Shown here one piece after another: positions 7,880 to 15,499 of a stretch of 29,890 nucleotides of DNA. The stretch is from a virus. The notes beneath the pieces are model-generated. The model was not told the origin of the DNA and ran no database searches. It worked only from the letters and a program-made list of their open reading frames with translations. Numbering within the stretch: the stretch's first letter is position 1; each line of letters opens with the position of its first letter. The stretch lies in the IMG/VR virus record IMGVR_UViG_3300025030_000338, positions 1 through 29,890 of that record, one strand, 5' to 3'. Made by a program: the position numbers and the translations under genes.

Positions 7880-8824
7880 TTATGCCTCCCGCGCAAAGCG
7901 CGTACCGTCTTCTCGTAATATATATTCCGCATCCTCACGAAGAAATGCATTAATTGCTTCTGCTATCGTCAATGGTTTAACTATTCCACCGACTAAAGTG
8001 TATAGCGTGAGGTCTTTTATTGTGCCGTCAATTAATGCTTTAAATGCTGTGAACTGCTTTAGTTCCCCATTGATTAGAGTATATAAGCTGCTACCTCCCT
8101 CTGGTGGTGTTGCTGATTCTACCCACACAATCACCGGCTCATATACCTGCCAAGGATTAGCTGAGATGAGGGTTATTTCGGCGGGGGAGAGGGCGCGGTT
8201 GTAAATGGAAACAAACTGTATCAAACCTCCGAAAGATTGAGATATAGTCACTCTCCGTCCGAAATACACGGGGATGGAACCACTCAAACCTTTTAGTGTG
8301 CCGGTCAGCGTACCTGTTTTGACTGCGCCGTCTGACCACAACGATAAATTTGTACCTGCGGCTGTGACGCACTGAGTAAATAAGGTATTTGCATTCACGG
8401 CGTTGTCAGCAGTGACCACAAAGGCTGATCCAGCCGTGTTAAAAGCAATAAATCCCGGTTTACTTGTGGTTTCTATTCGACTCTGGAATACCCTGTTTGA
8501 TGTCCCATCATCCTGATCCATGACAGAACGGATGTTCGCTGTCCCGTCATGGGCTTGGATGCTAAATACAGAGTAGGCAGTACTACTAGGTACAGGTGCC
8601 GTAGCATACTTGGATGTATCCCGATTAAACAATAAGCCATGGGGCGACCATAGCGGATTTAGTAATGATGCCACCCCGCCCAACCCTGAAAAAGCTGAAC
8701 TCCCCACGCCCTCATTAAACGCCCACACGCCCACAAGCCCCTGCGCAAGCGGATTACTCCAATCAAGCGGAGTACCGACAGGAGGTTTAGTGGTATGAGG
8801 TATGCGAATTGGTTTTATCGCCAT
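7880..8824 (-). CDS. Tail protein with LamG/concanavalin-like lectin domain
   Basis: A 314-residue protein. Residues about 24-225 fit a LamG/concanavalin A-like jelly roll: an early GLVGVWAFNEGVG strand, a middle LSLWSDGAVKTGT segment, and the closing SIYNRALSPAEITLISANPW that ends such domains in many phage tail proteins. It probably binds surface glycans during adsorption. A linker then leads into a repeated C-terminal pattern (LYTLINGELKQ, LYTLVGGIVKP) and a tail with two related segments (FLREDAEYILREDG). It abuts the next gene without a gap and overlaps the previous stop. Confidence 0.78.
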   Translation of the reverse strand: MAIKPIRIPHTTKPPVGTPLDWSNPLAQGLVGVWAFNEGVGSSAFSGLGGVASLLNPLWSPHGLLFNRDTSKYATAPVPSSTAYSVFSIQAHDGTANIRSVMDQDDGTSNRVFQSRIETTSKPGFIAFNTAGSAFVVTADNAVNANTLFTQCVTAAGTNLSLWSDGAVKTGTLTGTLKGLSGSIPVYFGRRVTISQSFGGLIQFVSIYNRALSPAEITLISANPWQVYEPVIVWVESATPPEGGSSLYTLINGELKQFTAFKALIDGTIKDLTLYTLVGGIVKPLTIAEAINAFLREDAEYILREDGTRFAREA

Positions 8825-9219
8825 TAGATGCTTATCCCATTTTTCCGCACATAGACATTGGGTGTATACGCACCCGCTGTGGTCGCCCCTTTACGCACCT
8901 CTACTCTATATTTGTATGGCCCTGTCAACATAATTGACCGACGCTGAGTAGTGTTGAGGACGTATGGGATTAAACCCACGGTGAACGCCACTGAATCAGC
9001 ATTTTCCGAAGATAAATCCGGTGTACAAATAATGCGGAAAAACATATCACCGCCAGTTGCTCCAAACGCCGCCTCGACTTGTATGTGTGCCGACTCGCCA
9101 GGATTGAGTGTGTCCCATTGCGTGAAGTGATTTGTGGCAACGTAATCAGCGTCAACATTGGTTGTTTCGGATAAACTTGTGTTCAATCCAGTCAATGTTA
9201 CTTTATCGTTCCATGCCAT
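8824..9219 (-). CDS. Tail-associated beta-rich protein
   Basis: A 131-residue protein of unknown family, rich in Thr, Val and Asn, predicted mostly beta. It lies between the fibre gene and the lectin-like gene, with AGGAG before the ATG, and shares a base with the next start. Probably a small tail or fibre-decorating protein; assigned from position only. Confidence 0.55.
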   Translation of the reverse strand: MAWNDKVTLTGLNTSLSETTNVDADYVATNHFTQWDTLNPGESAHIQVEAAFGATGGDMFFRIICTPDLSSENADSVAFTVGLIPYVLNTTQRRSIMLTGPYKYRVEVRKGATTAGAYTPNVYVRKNGISI

Positions 9220-9231
9220 TTTATGACTCCT

Positions 9232-10026
9232 CTACGGCGTATAAACGCCGATTATTGAACCGTTGCCGTCAAAGTCTCCAGCTACCGGCGTAGCGGTCAT
9301 TAATTTGATCTTGCGTACTCGTTGAGTGGTGTAGTCATCACCTGGATTGCCTAAGTCGTCAACAGATTGTGCCAGCTCTTGCAGGGTGTTAGCGGTGTCA
9401 GCGAGGTTGCCTGTGCCGTCCATTGGGATGAAAGTATTTATATCCGTTGGTTTATTCTTAATATAGTCAGCTTCGGTATCTACTGACTGATCCCAGTCAG
9501 CCTGCACATTCTGCTCTGCTGTTGTCGGTGCGTGCGCTGCTTGAGAGTGATCGTAGGCAGTTTTACCTCTATCGCCGCGATAGGCGGTGGTGGATGTTTC
9601 GCCTAAAGCTACGAGAGATGGCAGTTGGCTGGATGGTACAAACCCCCCAACTAGATCCGCTTTATTACTCAGGCCGTGAACATTAGTAAGTGCGGCATGG
9701 GTGGTGACTGTCCCAAATGGCTCCGCCCCAACTTGCGTGGCTGTAACGCTGTGGGGATTTGTTGTAGATGTGATGTGGCTCTGGATGTTGGTATTAGCCG
9801 GCTCGTAAGTTCCTGTGTGGTTATGTGTCGTTAGGGCTTTCGCATCCAAAGCGTTCTTAAGATCAGTCTGATCTGCAAGAGTACCGACGATCCCGCCCCA
9901 TACTCCACCACCTCCACCTCCACCTCCAGTCGCTACTGGTATCCGCGCGATGATCGTTTGGGGTGAAGTCTGGGTAATCTCGATAGTCGGCTGTCTTTGC
10001 TGGATGATTATGGCTGGAGTGGTCAT
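9232..10026 (-). CDS. Tail fibre protein
   Basis: A 264-residue protein with a short N-terminal head, an eight-glycine run (about residues 34-41), then VWGGIVGTLADQTDLKNALDAKA, a phrase common at the junction of phage fibre shafts. The middle has His/Thr-rich stretches (THNHTGTY, TNPHSVTATQVGA, AYDHSQAAHAP) typical of trimeric fibre shafts that may coordinate metals. The C-terminus is acidic with a DFDGNGS loop. It overlaps the upstream gene by 4 nt and likely attaches through its N-terminus. Confidence 0.8.
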   Translation of the reverse strand: MTTPAIIIQQRQPTIEITQTSPQTIIARIPVATGGGGGGGGVWGGIVGTLADQTDLKNALDAKALTTHNHTGTYEPANTNIQSHITSTTNPHSVTATQVGAEPFGTVTTHAALTNVHGLSNKADLVGGFVPSSQLPSLVALGETSTTAYRGDRGKTAYDHSQAAHAPTTAEQNVQADWDQSVDTEADYIKNKPTDINTFIPMDGTGNLADTANTLQELAQSVDDLGNPGDDYTTQRVRKIKLMTATPVAGDFDGNGSIIGVYTP

Positions 10027-10682
10027 GGCGCCACCGCTATGATAAATGATTGGCCGGTAACAGTCTGAGCCGAGGCGTTGCTGATCCGCATCCTGGCCGC
10101 ATATCGCCCTGCGATTAAGGCAGATAAGTCGATAGTGTAAACTCCGGTCAGCGGAGCGGTAATCACAATCGGGTAGTTGACAGTGACACTATCCGACCCG
10201 GTAACGTCCAGTGAGAGAGTGTATCCGGTAATATTAAGCACCGACCCATCCTCATTGGTAAGCGTGCCTGATACCGGCAAAGTGTTGCCTACAGTGAGCA
10301 GGAGTGGGGTGGAGTATGCATCAGCACTGAGCGGATTGCCGCCAAGTTTGAAGTCGATCCACTGGAGAGCTGTAAGCGCACCTGACGGAAGTGGTGCTGT
10401 GAAGGGTGTTACATACGGGACATTGACCTCACACAGATAGTAGGTCAGCCGATCGCCTCGGTCGTTGGGCCACAGAGCAACTGAGAACAACCCACCTGCG
10501 TCAGTGGTGGCAATCTCCTTGACCGGAGCAACCCGCTCGCCGGTCAGAACGTCCCACGCATCAGTCGGCGCCTTGTTGGCATTGACCAGCGTGAACGTGA
10601 TCTTTTTACCGACCAGCACAGTCCCGTCAGGAGCGACCAGCGCATCTCCGGTATTGGTTATAGTACGAGTGGTGAGTGCCAT
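10023..10682 (-). CDS. Tail protein with two beta-sandwich domains
   Basis: A 219-residue protein. The first half (about residues 10-115) reads as a transthyretin-like fold of the kind seen in phage tail proteins, with GTVLVGKKITFTLV, a TTDAGG turn and an ALWPNDRG segment. The second half (about 125-219) resembles a BppU-like N-terminal domain, ending in YAARMRISNAS. Proteins of this sort sit at the tail tip and carry the fibre. The ribosome binding site AGGAG is 7 nt from the ATG, just after a hairpin shared with the capsid leader. Confidence 0.6.
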   Translation of the reverse strand: MALTTRTITNTGDALVAPDGTVLVGKKITFTLVNANKAPTDAWDVLTGERVAPVKEIATTDAGGLFSVALWPNDRGDRLTYYLCEVNVPYVTPFTAPLPSGALTALQWIDFKLGGNPLSADAYSTPLLLTVGNTLPVSGTLTNEDGSVLNITGYTLSLDVTGSDSVTVNYPIVITAPLTGVYTIDLSALIAGRYAARMRISNASAQTVTGQSFIIAVAP

Positions 10683-10694
10683 CTAAGACTCCTG

Positions 10695-10711
10695 GCCGGT
10701 GATTATCCGGC
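10695..10711 (-). promoter_or_regulatory. Second copy of the GCCGG/CCGGC leader hairpin
   Basis: The same 5-bp stem with a 7-nt loop and the same CTCCTGGCCGG flank as upstream of the capsid gene, again ending at the Shine-Dalgarno. Two copies before two structural genes suggest a shared post-transcriptional signal. Confidence 0.5.
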
Positions 10712-10727
10712 GAAGGGTTTGAGGTGT

Positions 10728-11255
10728 TTACAAATTAATCTGTATATTCACCATGTTAGCGTTCTGACTGGTTGCGGCTTTATCTTCTTTTGGCTCCAAC
10801 CCGCCCAGCTTGGCGACTGTCCTGAATGTGTCCATCTTAGTGGTGAATCCCAGCTCAGGGTCGTGCAACTTGGCGTCGATCTCACCCAGGAAATCTTCGG
10901 CAATACTGGCGCACAGCCGCTTAAAGGTTAGGCCATTATCGCGCACCTCTTTGGCAGCCCCAGCCAGCGCACGCCGGAAGGCCAGCGTCATCGCCCACTG
11001 CTGATAGTCCTCAGCGGAAACGCCATGCCGGAGAAGCACCTGCTCGTGTGTCTCCACACCCATCGCCAGATCAATAGGTAAGCGGGTTGGCCAGGGAGTT
11101 AAAGGTGGTGCGGTGGTAGTCACAGGGAGGTTTGTGTCGTCGGAAAAAGGGTCGTAAATCTGACGAGTATCGTCAATATAGGCCGCTCCACCTAAAGCCA
11201 GTTCAGGCAGGGGTGCGAAGGGCAGATTCAGTATGTCGTGCGCATGTGTGTTCAT
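10728..11255 (-). CDS. Terminase small subunit-like protein
   Basis: A 175-residue protein. From about residue 60 it shows LPIDLAMGVE, then HEQVLLRHGVSAEDYQQW, a KEVRDNGLTFKRLC-containing helix and finally KMDTFRTVAKLGGLEPKE. This order matches a family annotated as small terminase or DNA-recognition protein in many podoviruses. It would recognise viral DNA and load the large terminase. The ATG at 11255 is chosen; an in-frame GTG at 11264 overlaps the promoter -10. If the promoter at 11265-11292 is used, the message is almost leaderless. It is the first gene of the late operon. Confidence 0.68.
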   Translation of the reverse strand: MNTHAHDILNLPFAPLPELALGGAAYIDDTRQIYDPFSDDTNLPVTTTAPPLTPWPTRLPIDLAMGVETHEQVLLRHGVSAEDYQQWAMTLAFRRALAGAAKEVRDNGLTFKRLCASIAEDFLGEIDAKLHDPELGFTTKMDTFRTVAKLGGLEPKEDKAATSQNANMVNIQINL

Positions 11256-11264
11256 GCGCCCCAC

Positions 11265-11292
11265 TGTGTAGCATAACTATGTTGGAAGTCAA
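11265..11292 (-). promoter_or_regulatory. Sigma70-like promoter of the late structural operon
   Basis: On the leftward strand TTGACT (11287-11292) is separated by 16 nt from TACACA (11265-11270), which is preceded by TATGC, an extended -10. The TTATGCTA core resembles the TTATGTGCTA core of the rightward promoters near 24050 and 29570. Initiation would fall at about 11258, only a few bases before the ATG of the first gene. Confidence 0.6.
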
Positions 11293-11681
11293 GAGAAAAA
11301 TGTGTGACTTTTTAACTTGGTGGTGTGTTAATTTAGTACATGGAAAGTTCTTTACATTACTTTTTTGTGGGTTGGAATTTTCTGAGGGCTGTGATTTTTC
11401 ACAACAAAATCAAATAGTTAGGAACTTTACAACCTCTTTCTGTGAACTCCGTGTATTTCGCAACCCATGATAATGGGTTGGGGGTGGTGCGATCAGCACC
11501 CCCCAACTGCTTTCCATAAAGTGAGCGTAGCGAATTTACTTAATGCTGTAGATTGTATGACGTACGAGAAGCGAAGCGCGTCGTGATTTGGTCGCCTGTT
11601 GACGTAAGCGGAGCGAGCGTGAACGTGGTAGGCGATTTACCTAATCCCCGAACGAAGTGAGGGGCGCGAAAACACGGACAC
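11293..11681. other. Gene-free stretch with hairpins and GCGNAGCG motifs
   Basis: No convincing gene on either strand. It contains an 8-bp perfect hairpin (CAACCCAT, GATA loop, ATGGGTTG) at 11461-11480, followed at once by a second imperfect GC-rich hairpin (11481-11514) built around GGTGC/GCACC. From 11520 to 11665 there are several copies of a GCGNAGCG-like core flanked by short inverted arms, for example CCCC/GGGG around GAACGAAGTGA. Two rightward AAAGTTCTTTACA-like and AACTTTACA strings (about 11344 and 11421) resemble the phage -35 element, but no rightward gene follows. Confidence 0.5.
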
Positions 11682-11706
11682 AAAAAAGCCGGGTGATTAG
11701 CCCGGC
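11682..11706 (-). terminator. Rho-independent terminator of the second leftward operon
   Basis: On the leftward strand a perfect 6-bp stem (GCCGGG/CCCGGC, 7-nt loop, 11688-11706) is followed by six T residues (11687-11682). It lies about 75 bp after the last gene of the 15.4-11.8 kb operon and separates it from the late promoter. Confidence 0.85.
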
Positions 11707-11780
11707 CCTGGTTGATTTATTCCTCGTTTATTGCTGTCTAAGTATCAAAATAACTACTGTTCCCAGCGCAATTAACAGGA

Positions 11781-12038
11781 TCATAAACATCTCACAATCC
11801 AGCGACCCCACAATGCTGAGCGTTCGTTGCGCCTGGCGGTAACATTGATGTAAACTTTATCATTGATCTGCGAGGAATGCATAACGGCGGTGCCGAAATA
11901 ACGACGTGCGCGGTCCATATCTGCCTTTAATGCTGCTCTGAGTTCTGCGCCGGTTATGCTCTCCGGCGTGCCTATGGGCGTTATCAGTATATCAAAACCC
12001 ATGTTGAGTATATATCTTTTGTTGTTTTTGATTATCAT
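11781..12038 (-). CDS. Small protein of unknown function, last gene of the second leftward operon
   Basis: An 85-residue ORF. The ATG at 12038 overlaps the upstream stop (ATGA) and has AGGAG 8 nt before it; an internal ATG at Met13 lacks a ribosome binding site. The C-terminal half (YFGTAVMHSSQINDKVYINVTARRNERSALWGRW) reads like a compact alpha/beta domain. No family recognised. Confidence 0.62.
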   Translation of the reverse strand: MIIKNNKRYILNMGFDILITPIGTPESITGAELRAALKADMDRARRYFGTAVMHSSQINDKVYINVTARRNERSALWGRWIVRCL

Positions 12039-12235
12039 GGTGTGGGCTCCTGATATTCTGGGTTTGTCTCCCGTCCGCGCGATATCTTGAATGGAAAGGG
12101 GCAGTTTTCCTGGTATGCTTTGCGGTTCTCTTTAAGCTCTGCCCTGGTAGCTTCAAAGCTTTCATACTCCCAACCGTGGCCGTAATTAACGTATATCTTC
12201 CAACCATACAGGTATTTATTGACGCGCTTTTTCAT
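12035..12235 (-). CDS. Small conserved phage protein
   Basis: A 66-residue basic protein with the pattern YLYGWKIYVNYGHGWEY...YQENCPFPFKISRGRE, which resembles short phage and plasmid proteins having a WxYExFExTxxExxENxxxYxEN core. AGGAGG precedes the ATG. Function unknown; overlaps the next gene by 4 nt. Confidence 0.65.
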   Translation of the reverse strand: MKKRVNKYLYGWKIYVNYGHGWEYESFEATRAELKENRKAYQENCPFPFKISRGRETNPEYQEPTP

Positions 12236-12236
12236 C

Positions 12237-12422
12237 TTATTTACCCTCCTGATTTCCGAAGAGCTGATAAAACTTCTCGCAACTGATCCAGCGCGGCGTG
12301 CTGTCGTGTGCTGGTATTATCTCAATCATCGGTAAATCAATCTTGCTGACCTGACAAACGTCGGGGAACGGGCCTTTATACGTCTTGCCTACTACCGGGA
12401 AAATATCAACTGTAATTTTCAT
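12237..12422 (-). CDS. Small protein of unknown function
   Basis: A 61-residue ORF. The ATG at 12422 follows a purine-rich GGGGGAGGAGG; a longer reading from 12464 would overlap the upstream gene and add a glycine-rich head encoded by that same ribosome binding site. The sequence looks beta-rich with a WISCEKFYQLF ending. Not recognised. Confidence 0.58.
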   Translation of the reverse strand: MKITVDIFPVVGKTYKGPFPDVCQVSKIDLPMIEIIPAHDSTPRWISCEKFYQLFGNQEGK

Positions 12423-12460
12423 ACCTCTAAAACCTCCTCCCCCTAATGCTATTAACAAGA

Positions 12461-12727
12461 TCATCCTTCCACCTCACTAATCACCCGCTCAATCTGCTTG
12501 ATTGTGCCTGGTATGTTGTAGGTCTGGAACACAATCCCGCCGCCGTATTGCTTATTGTGGTACTTGCGGCCATGGATCTGGTTCATAAGCTTGACTGTCC
12601 GAGCGTATCTTCCGCTAAACTCTTCTGTCCTCCAGCTCTCCGGCTCGCATTGCAGGAAATGAATCACGTAACGCGGGTTGCCGTAGCTATCCGAGTTTAC
12701 TCGGGTAAAATCTTCTTCTTTTATCAT
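12461..12727 (-). CDS. Conserved phage/plasmid protein, unknown function
   Basis: An 88-residue protein. DFTRVNSDSYGNPRYVIHFL and GRKYHNKQYGGGIVFQTYN are hallmarks of a small family found on phages and plasmids, known to me only as hypothetical. The ATG at 12727 has GGAGG 9 nt upstream. It overlaps the next longer reading by 4 nt. Confidence 0.7.
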   Translation of the reverse strand: MIKEEDFTRVNSDSYGNPRYVIHFLQCEPESWRTEEFSGRYARTVKLMNQIHGRKYHNKQYGGGIVFQTYNIPGTIKQIERVISEVEG

Positions 12728-12760
12728 CTGTAAAACCTCCAATATAAATTAGGGTTGCTG

Positions 12761-12871
12761 CTAACATTGTAAATCCACTGACCACAGCGCACTAAAAGTC
12801 CCGGTAATACTGAAGCTGGGAAAGTCTTTGAACCTGTAAGCATTGCAGGCCTTAGCCGTTACACATCTCAT
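12761..12871 (-). CDS. Tiny coupled ORF, unknown
   Basis: A 36-residue ORF whose ATG overlaps the stop of the 321-residue gene (ATGA), with GAGGG upstream. It has three Cys (positions 3, 9 and 36) and an aromatic core (FKDFPSFSITG). The coupling and the fit into the gap between two genes are the only support. Confidence 0.45.
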   Translation of the reverse strand: MRCVTAKACNAYRFKDFPSFSITGTFSALWSVDLQC

Positions 12872-13833
12872 AACCCTAAAACCCTCTTAAATTGAGATAT
12901 GAAGCGCTCTATTTCCCCCCTGTTTATGGTATGACAGCCCGCCCTAACCTCACCTGTGTCTGCTATGGATGTCAACTCAAAATGCCCAAGCGGTATTTTG
13001 TGGCCGTTGGTGTGATATGGTGCAAAATGGATCAACCCTTGGGCCATTTTAACGTCATTTACATAATATTGCCGGGATTGCCAAAACCTAAGCGCCCTAA
13101 TTGCATGGTCAAGCGGGCATTCCGCACCCTGGGAGGTGACAACAACGTCGCCCTTGATAGTAATTTGATCCTGGCCATAAACCCTGAACGAGCTGGGGAA
13201 CCTGCCGGCGCCGGTCATCAACCATAAATTATACCGGTCTTGGTCCTCGATCCGTTGCAGCCGTGCAGCCTCTGCTCTGCGGGCCTGGGCGGCTTTTTCC
13301 TGCTCTGCTACCTGCTCTGCTACCTGGGCCGCGTACTGCGCAATCTCCTCAACGTTCACCGCCGGCAAGTCAGGAAGGTCTAAGCCGAACGCTTGACAAA
13401 CTTTGAATATCTCATCACGTCGAGCATTGTACACCTGCATGGCAGATAGTTTCGTGGCCTGTCGCCTGCGCGGCCCGAATGCGCCTTTGAGGTTGCGCTC
13501 TGCCTCATCAATTGCTGGTTGTATCATCTCCGCAATAGTTCGCCTGTATGACCTCCAGCGGGTGAATGCCGGCGTATAAAACCGGTTGATGTGTCGTGTC
13601 GCATACCGGGACGCACTAACATGTTTTGCTGTCCTGGGCGTCAGGCCCTCGCTGCTCAAAAATGCCCACGTATTGCCGCCGGTGTCCGTCTCCAGTTGGG
13701 CAATAACAGTAGTGTGCGAGTACAGCAATTTACCGTCAAAACTCACGTTTGAGCCGTTGCGGGCGCTGTCTTGGCTTTGGTGTGCCCAAATGTGGATCAC
13801 CTGGTCTGTCGGGTATACGTGTCTCTGTCTCAT
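12868..13833 (-). CDS. Conserved phage protein with long central helix
   Basis: A 321-residue protein of unknown function. The N-terminal part (residues about 10-60: VIHIWAHQSQ, then a GKLLYSHTTVIAQL segment) matches a domain common in phage and plasmid hypothetical proteins with the pattern 'gs.Yf.g..iYSYg.h..iA'. A central Ala/Glu/Gln/Arg-rich stretch (about 165-205) is probably a coiled coil. A C-terminal domain (about 210-321) contains GRFPSSFRVYG and an SQGAECPLDHA segment. It starts at an ATGA overlap with the pentapeptide-repeat gene. Confidence 0.65.
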   Translation of the reverse strand: MRQRHVYPTDQVIHIWAHQSQDSARNGSNVSFDGKLLYSHTTVIAQLETDTGGNTWAFLSSEGLTPRTAKHVSASRYATRHINRFYTPAFTRWRSYRRTIAEMIQPAIDEAERNLKGAFGPRRRQATKLSAMQVYNARRDEIFKVCQAFGLDLPDLPAVNVEEIAQYAAQVAEQVAEQEKAAQARRAEAARLQRIEDQDRYNLWLMTGAGRFPSSFRVYGQDQITIKGDVVVTSQGAECPLDHAIRALRFWQSRQYYVNDVKMAQGLIHFAPYHTNGHKIPLGHFELTSIADTGEVRAGCHTINRGEIERFISQFKRVLGL

Positions 13834-14708
13834 TTTCTCAACTCCTTTTCCATCGTAGATATAAAAATTAGTGCTGCTTTGTAGTCGGGTCTGTCTGTGC
13901 GTGCCGCTAGATCGTCGGGTGAGCCGGTGAAGCAGCCGGTTTTTAGTGTGGTTCGGCTCGCGGTAATAAATACCTGTAAACAGTCATTGCGACTACCGAT
14001 ATTGGTTATTGCAAAATATTTTAGCAGTAGCTCGTCTCCGTATTTAGCGCCGCTCAGGTTGGCTCCGCTCAGGTCGGAGCCGCTCAGGTTGGCTCCGCTC
14101 AGGTTGGCTCCGCTCAGGTTGGCACCTCCCAGGTAAGCACCTCTCAGGTTGGCTCCGCTCAGGTTGGCTCCGCTCAGGTAAGCACCTCCCAGGTAAGCAC
14201 CTCTCAGGTTGGTGTTGTACAAATCGGCGTTGCTCAGGTCGGCGTTGCTCAGGTTGGCACCTCTCAGGTCGGCGTTGCTCAGGTCGGAGCCGCTCAGGTT
14301 GGTGTTGTACAAATCGGCGTTGCTCAGGTTGGCACCTCCCAGGTAAGCACCTCCCAGGTAAGCACCTCTCAGGTTGGTGTTGTACAAATCGGCGTTGCTC
14401 AGGTCGGAGCCGCTCAAATCGGAGCCGCTCAGGTTGGCTCCGCTCAGGTCGGAGCCGCTCAGGTTGGCTCCGCTCAGGTTGGCTCCGCTCAGGTTGGCAC
14501 CTCCCAGGTAAGCACCTCTCAGGTCGGCGCTTCTCAGGTTGGCACCTCTCAGGTTGGTGTTGTACAAATCGGCGTTGCTCAGGTCGGCGTTGCTCAGGTT
14601 GGCACCGCTCAGGTCGGCGCTTCTCAGGTCGGCGCGTTGTCCTGTTGTTGGGGCAGCCAGCCATAATTTATGATTATCTAATATTTTAGTCAATTCTTGC
14701 GGTGTCAT
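13830..14708 (-). CDS. Pentapeptide-repeat protein
   Basis: A 292-residue protein. Residues about 26-220 are around 39 consecutive A(D/N)LXX pentapeptides (ADLSG, ANLSN, AYLGG, TNLRG and similar), predicted to form a right-handed quadrilateral beta-helix. The N-terminus (MTPQELTKILDNHKLWL) is a short cap. The C-terminal 70 residues (NDCLQVFITASRTTLKTGCF...) resemble the tail domain of other phage and cyanobacterial pentapeptide proteins. Some such proteins mimic DNA and protect gyrase, but nothing here proves that role. The DNA is a dense array of 15-bp near-repeats, so copy number can vary. AGGATTT precedes the ATG. Confidence 0.93.
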   Translation of the reverse strand: MTPQELTKILDNHKLWLAAPTTGQRADLRSADLSGANLSNADLSNADLYNTNLRGANLRSADLRGAYLGGANLSGANLSGANLSGSDLSGANLSGSDLSGSDLSNADLYNTNLRGAYLGGAYLGGANLSNADLYNTNLSGSDLSNADLRGANLSNADLSNADLYNTNLRGAYLGGAYLSGANLSGANLRGAYLGGANLSGANLSGANLSGSDLSGANLSGAKYGDELLLKYFAITNIGSRNDCLQVFITASRTTLKTGCFTGSPDDLAARTDRPDYKAALIFISTMEKELRK

Positions 14709-14712
14709 AGTT

Positions 14713-15357
14713 TTAAATCCTTTCCCCGTTTATTTTGTACTCATCATCATCATTATTCTCCAGATAATCCCTGGCGTTTTCCTCCGATGTATCCCAGTTG
14801 TAAGCATCCTCCAGCTTGTCATATATCCAGTCCGCAAAAGCTCTAAATGCTTGGGTAATAATCTCTTCCGCGTCGGCGGTCATTTCTTTGCCGTCCTGAC
14901 GTTCCACCGTCACCTGCATACATCCAGAGTGGTAATAGTGTCCGCGCTGATCTGTTGAGGCGGTGAGCTGGTAAAAATTCCTACTTTGCACCCTTTGTAA
15001 GTCTTTTACTATCCGGTGCAAGGTGGTGTCCTGGGGTGCGTAGGCTTTAACCGCTTTCAGCGATCCGGCTTTATACCGATAATTACCCTCATAGCAGGCG
15101 CCGTCGCCTTGATGCCAAAACCCCGAATAATAGATATTAGGGCTATAAGTTGTTTCGCCCTTGCTATTTTTACCTGTCCTAGTGTTTATATCTAAGCCAA
15201 ACAGGTCTGCAATCATGGCGGCGCCCTTATATACCCATTCAGCACCACCAAAAAACTCACTACTTACTTGACACTGTTCTTCAACCAGTTTCTGCTGCAC
15301 TTTTTCCGGGAGTTCCGAAAATTTGTAAACCGGATAAATGTCTGTTTGTTTTCTCAC
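14713..15357 (-). CDS. Conserved phage protein with YSGFxxQGDGAxxxG motif
   Basis: A 214-residue protein starting at GTG (15357), with GGAGG 10 nt upstream. The motifs YSGFWHQGDGACYEG and NFYQLTASTDQRGHYYHSG mark a family common in phages and phage islands, sometimes listed as an antitoxin-like protein. The last 30 residues are very acidic (ENNDDDEY). Function is not established. The stop of the 22-residue upstream peptide lies 2 nt before this GTG, so translation is likely coupled. Confidence 0.7.
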   Translation of the reverse strand: MRKQTDIYPVYKFSELPEKVQQKLVEEQCQVSSEFFGGAEWVYKGAAMIADLFGLDINTRTGKNSKGETTYSPNIYYSGFWHQGDGACYEGNYRYKAGSLKAVKAYAPQDTTLHRIVKDLQRVQSRNFYQLTASTDQRGHYYHSGCMQVTVERQDGKEMTADAEEIITQAFRAFADWIYDKLEDAYNWDTSEENARDYLENNDDDEYKINGERI

Positions 15358-15359
15358 TT

Positions 15360-15428
15360 TTAGTTACCTCCTAAGATATCGATCATACACCAAGCCAAAA
15401 ATAAAACACCGCCGACGATCAAAAGCAT
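15360..15428 (-). CDS. 22-residue hydrophobic peptide, first ORF of the second leftward operon
   Basis: ATG at 15428 with GAGGTGA just upstream, ending at 15360. The peptide is almost entirely one membrane helix (LLIVGGVLFLAWCMIDIL). It lies just after the promoter at 15467-15495, and its last codons contain the Shine-Dalgarno of the next gene, so it could be a small membrane protein, a coupling leader or both. Confidence 0.55.
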   Translation of the reverse strand: MLLIVGGVLFLAWCMIDILGGN

Positions 15429-15466
15429 AGTCACCTCACACAATTTAATGTTTAAAGTACAGGTAG

Positions 15467-15495
15467 ATACTACCGTGGTTTGTGTAGTTTGTCAA
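15467..15495 (-). promoter_or_regulatory. Strong sigma70-type promoter of the second leftward operon
   Basis: On the leftward strand TTGACA (15490-15495), a 17-nt spacer and TAGTAT (15467-15472). Initiation near 15460 would leave a leader of about 30 nt before the 22-residue ORF. Confidence 0.8.
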
Positions 15496-15499
15496 GTTT

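Noticed and set aside
11132-11470. Rightward 112-codon ORF across the late promoter region
   Set aside because: It overlaps the start of the terminase small-subunit-like gene, has no ribosome binding site and has unconvincing composition.
14046-14630. Possible CRISPR-like repeat array
   Set aside because: The repeats are 15-bp coding pentapeptide units without unique spacers. No true repeat-spacer array was seen anywhere in the window.
14044-14664. Arg/Pro/Gln-rich ORF overlapping the pentapeptide gene
   Set aside because: It is a frame shadow of the 15-bp repeats with no ribosome binding site.
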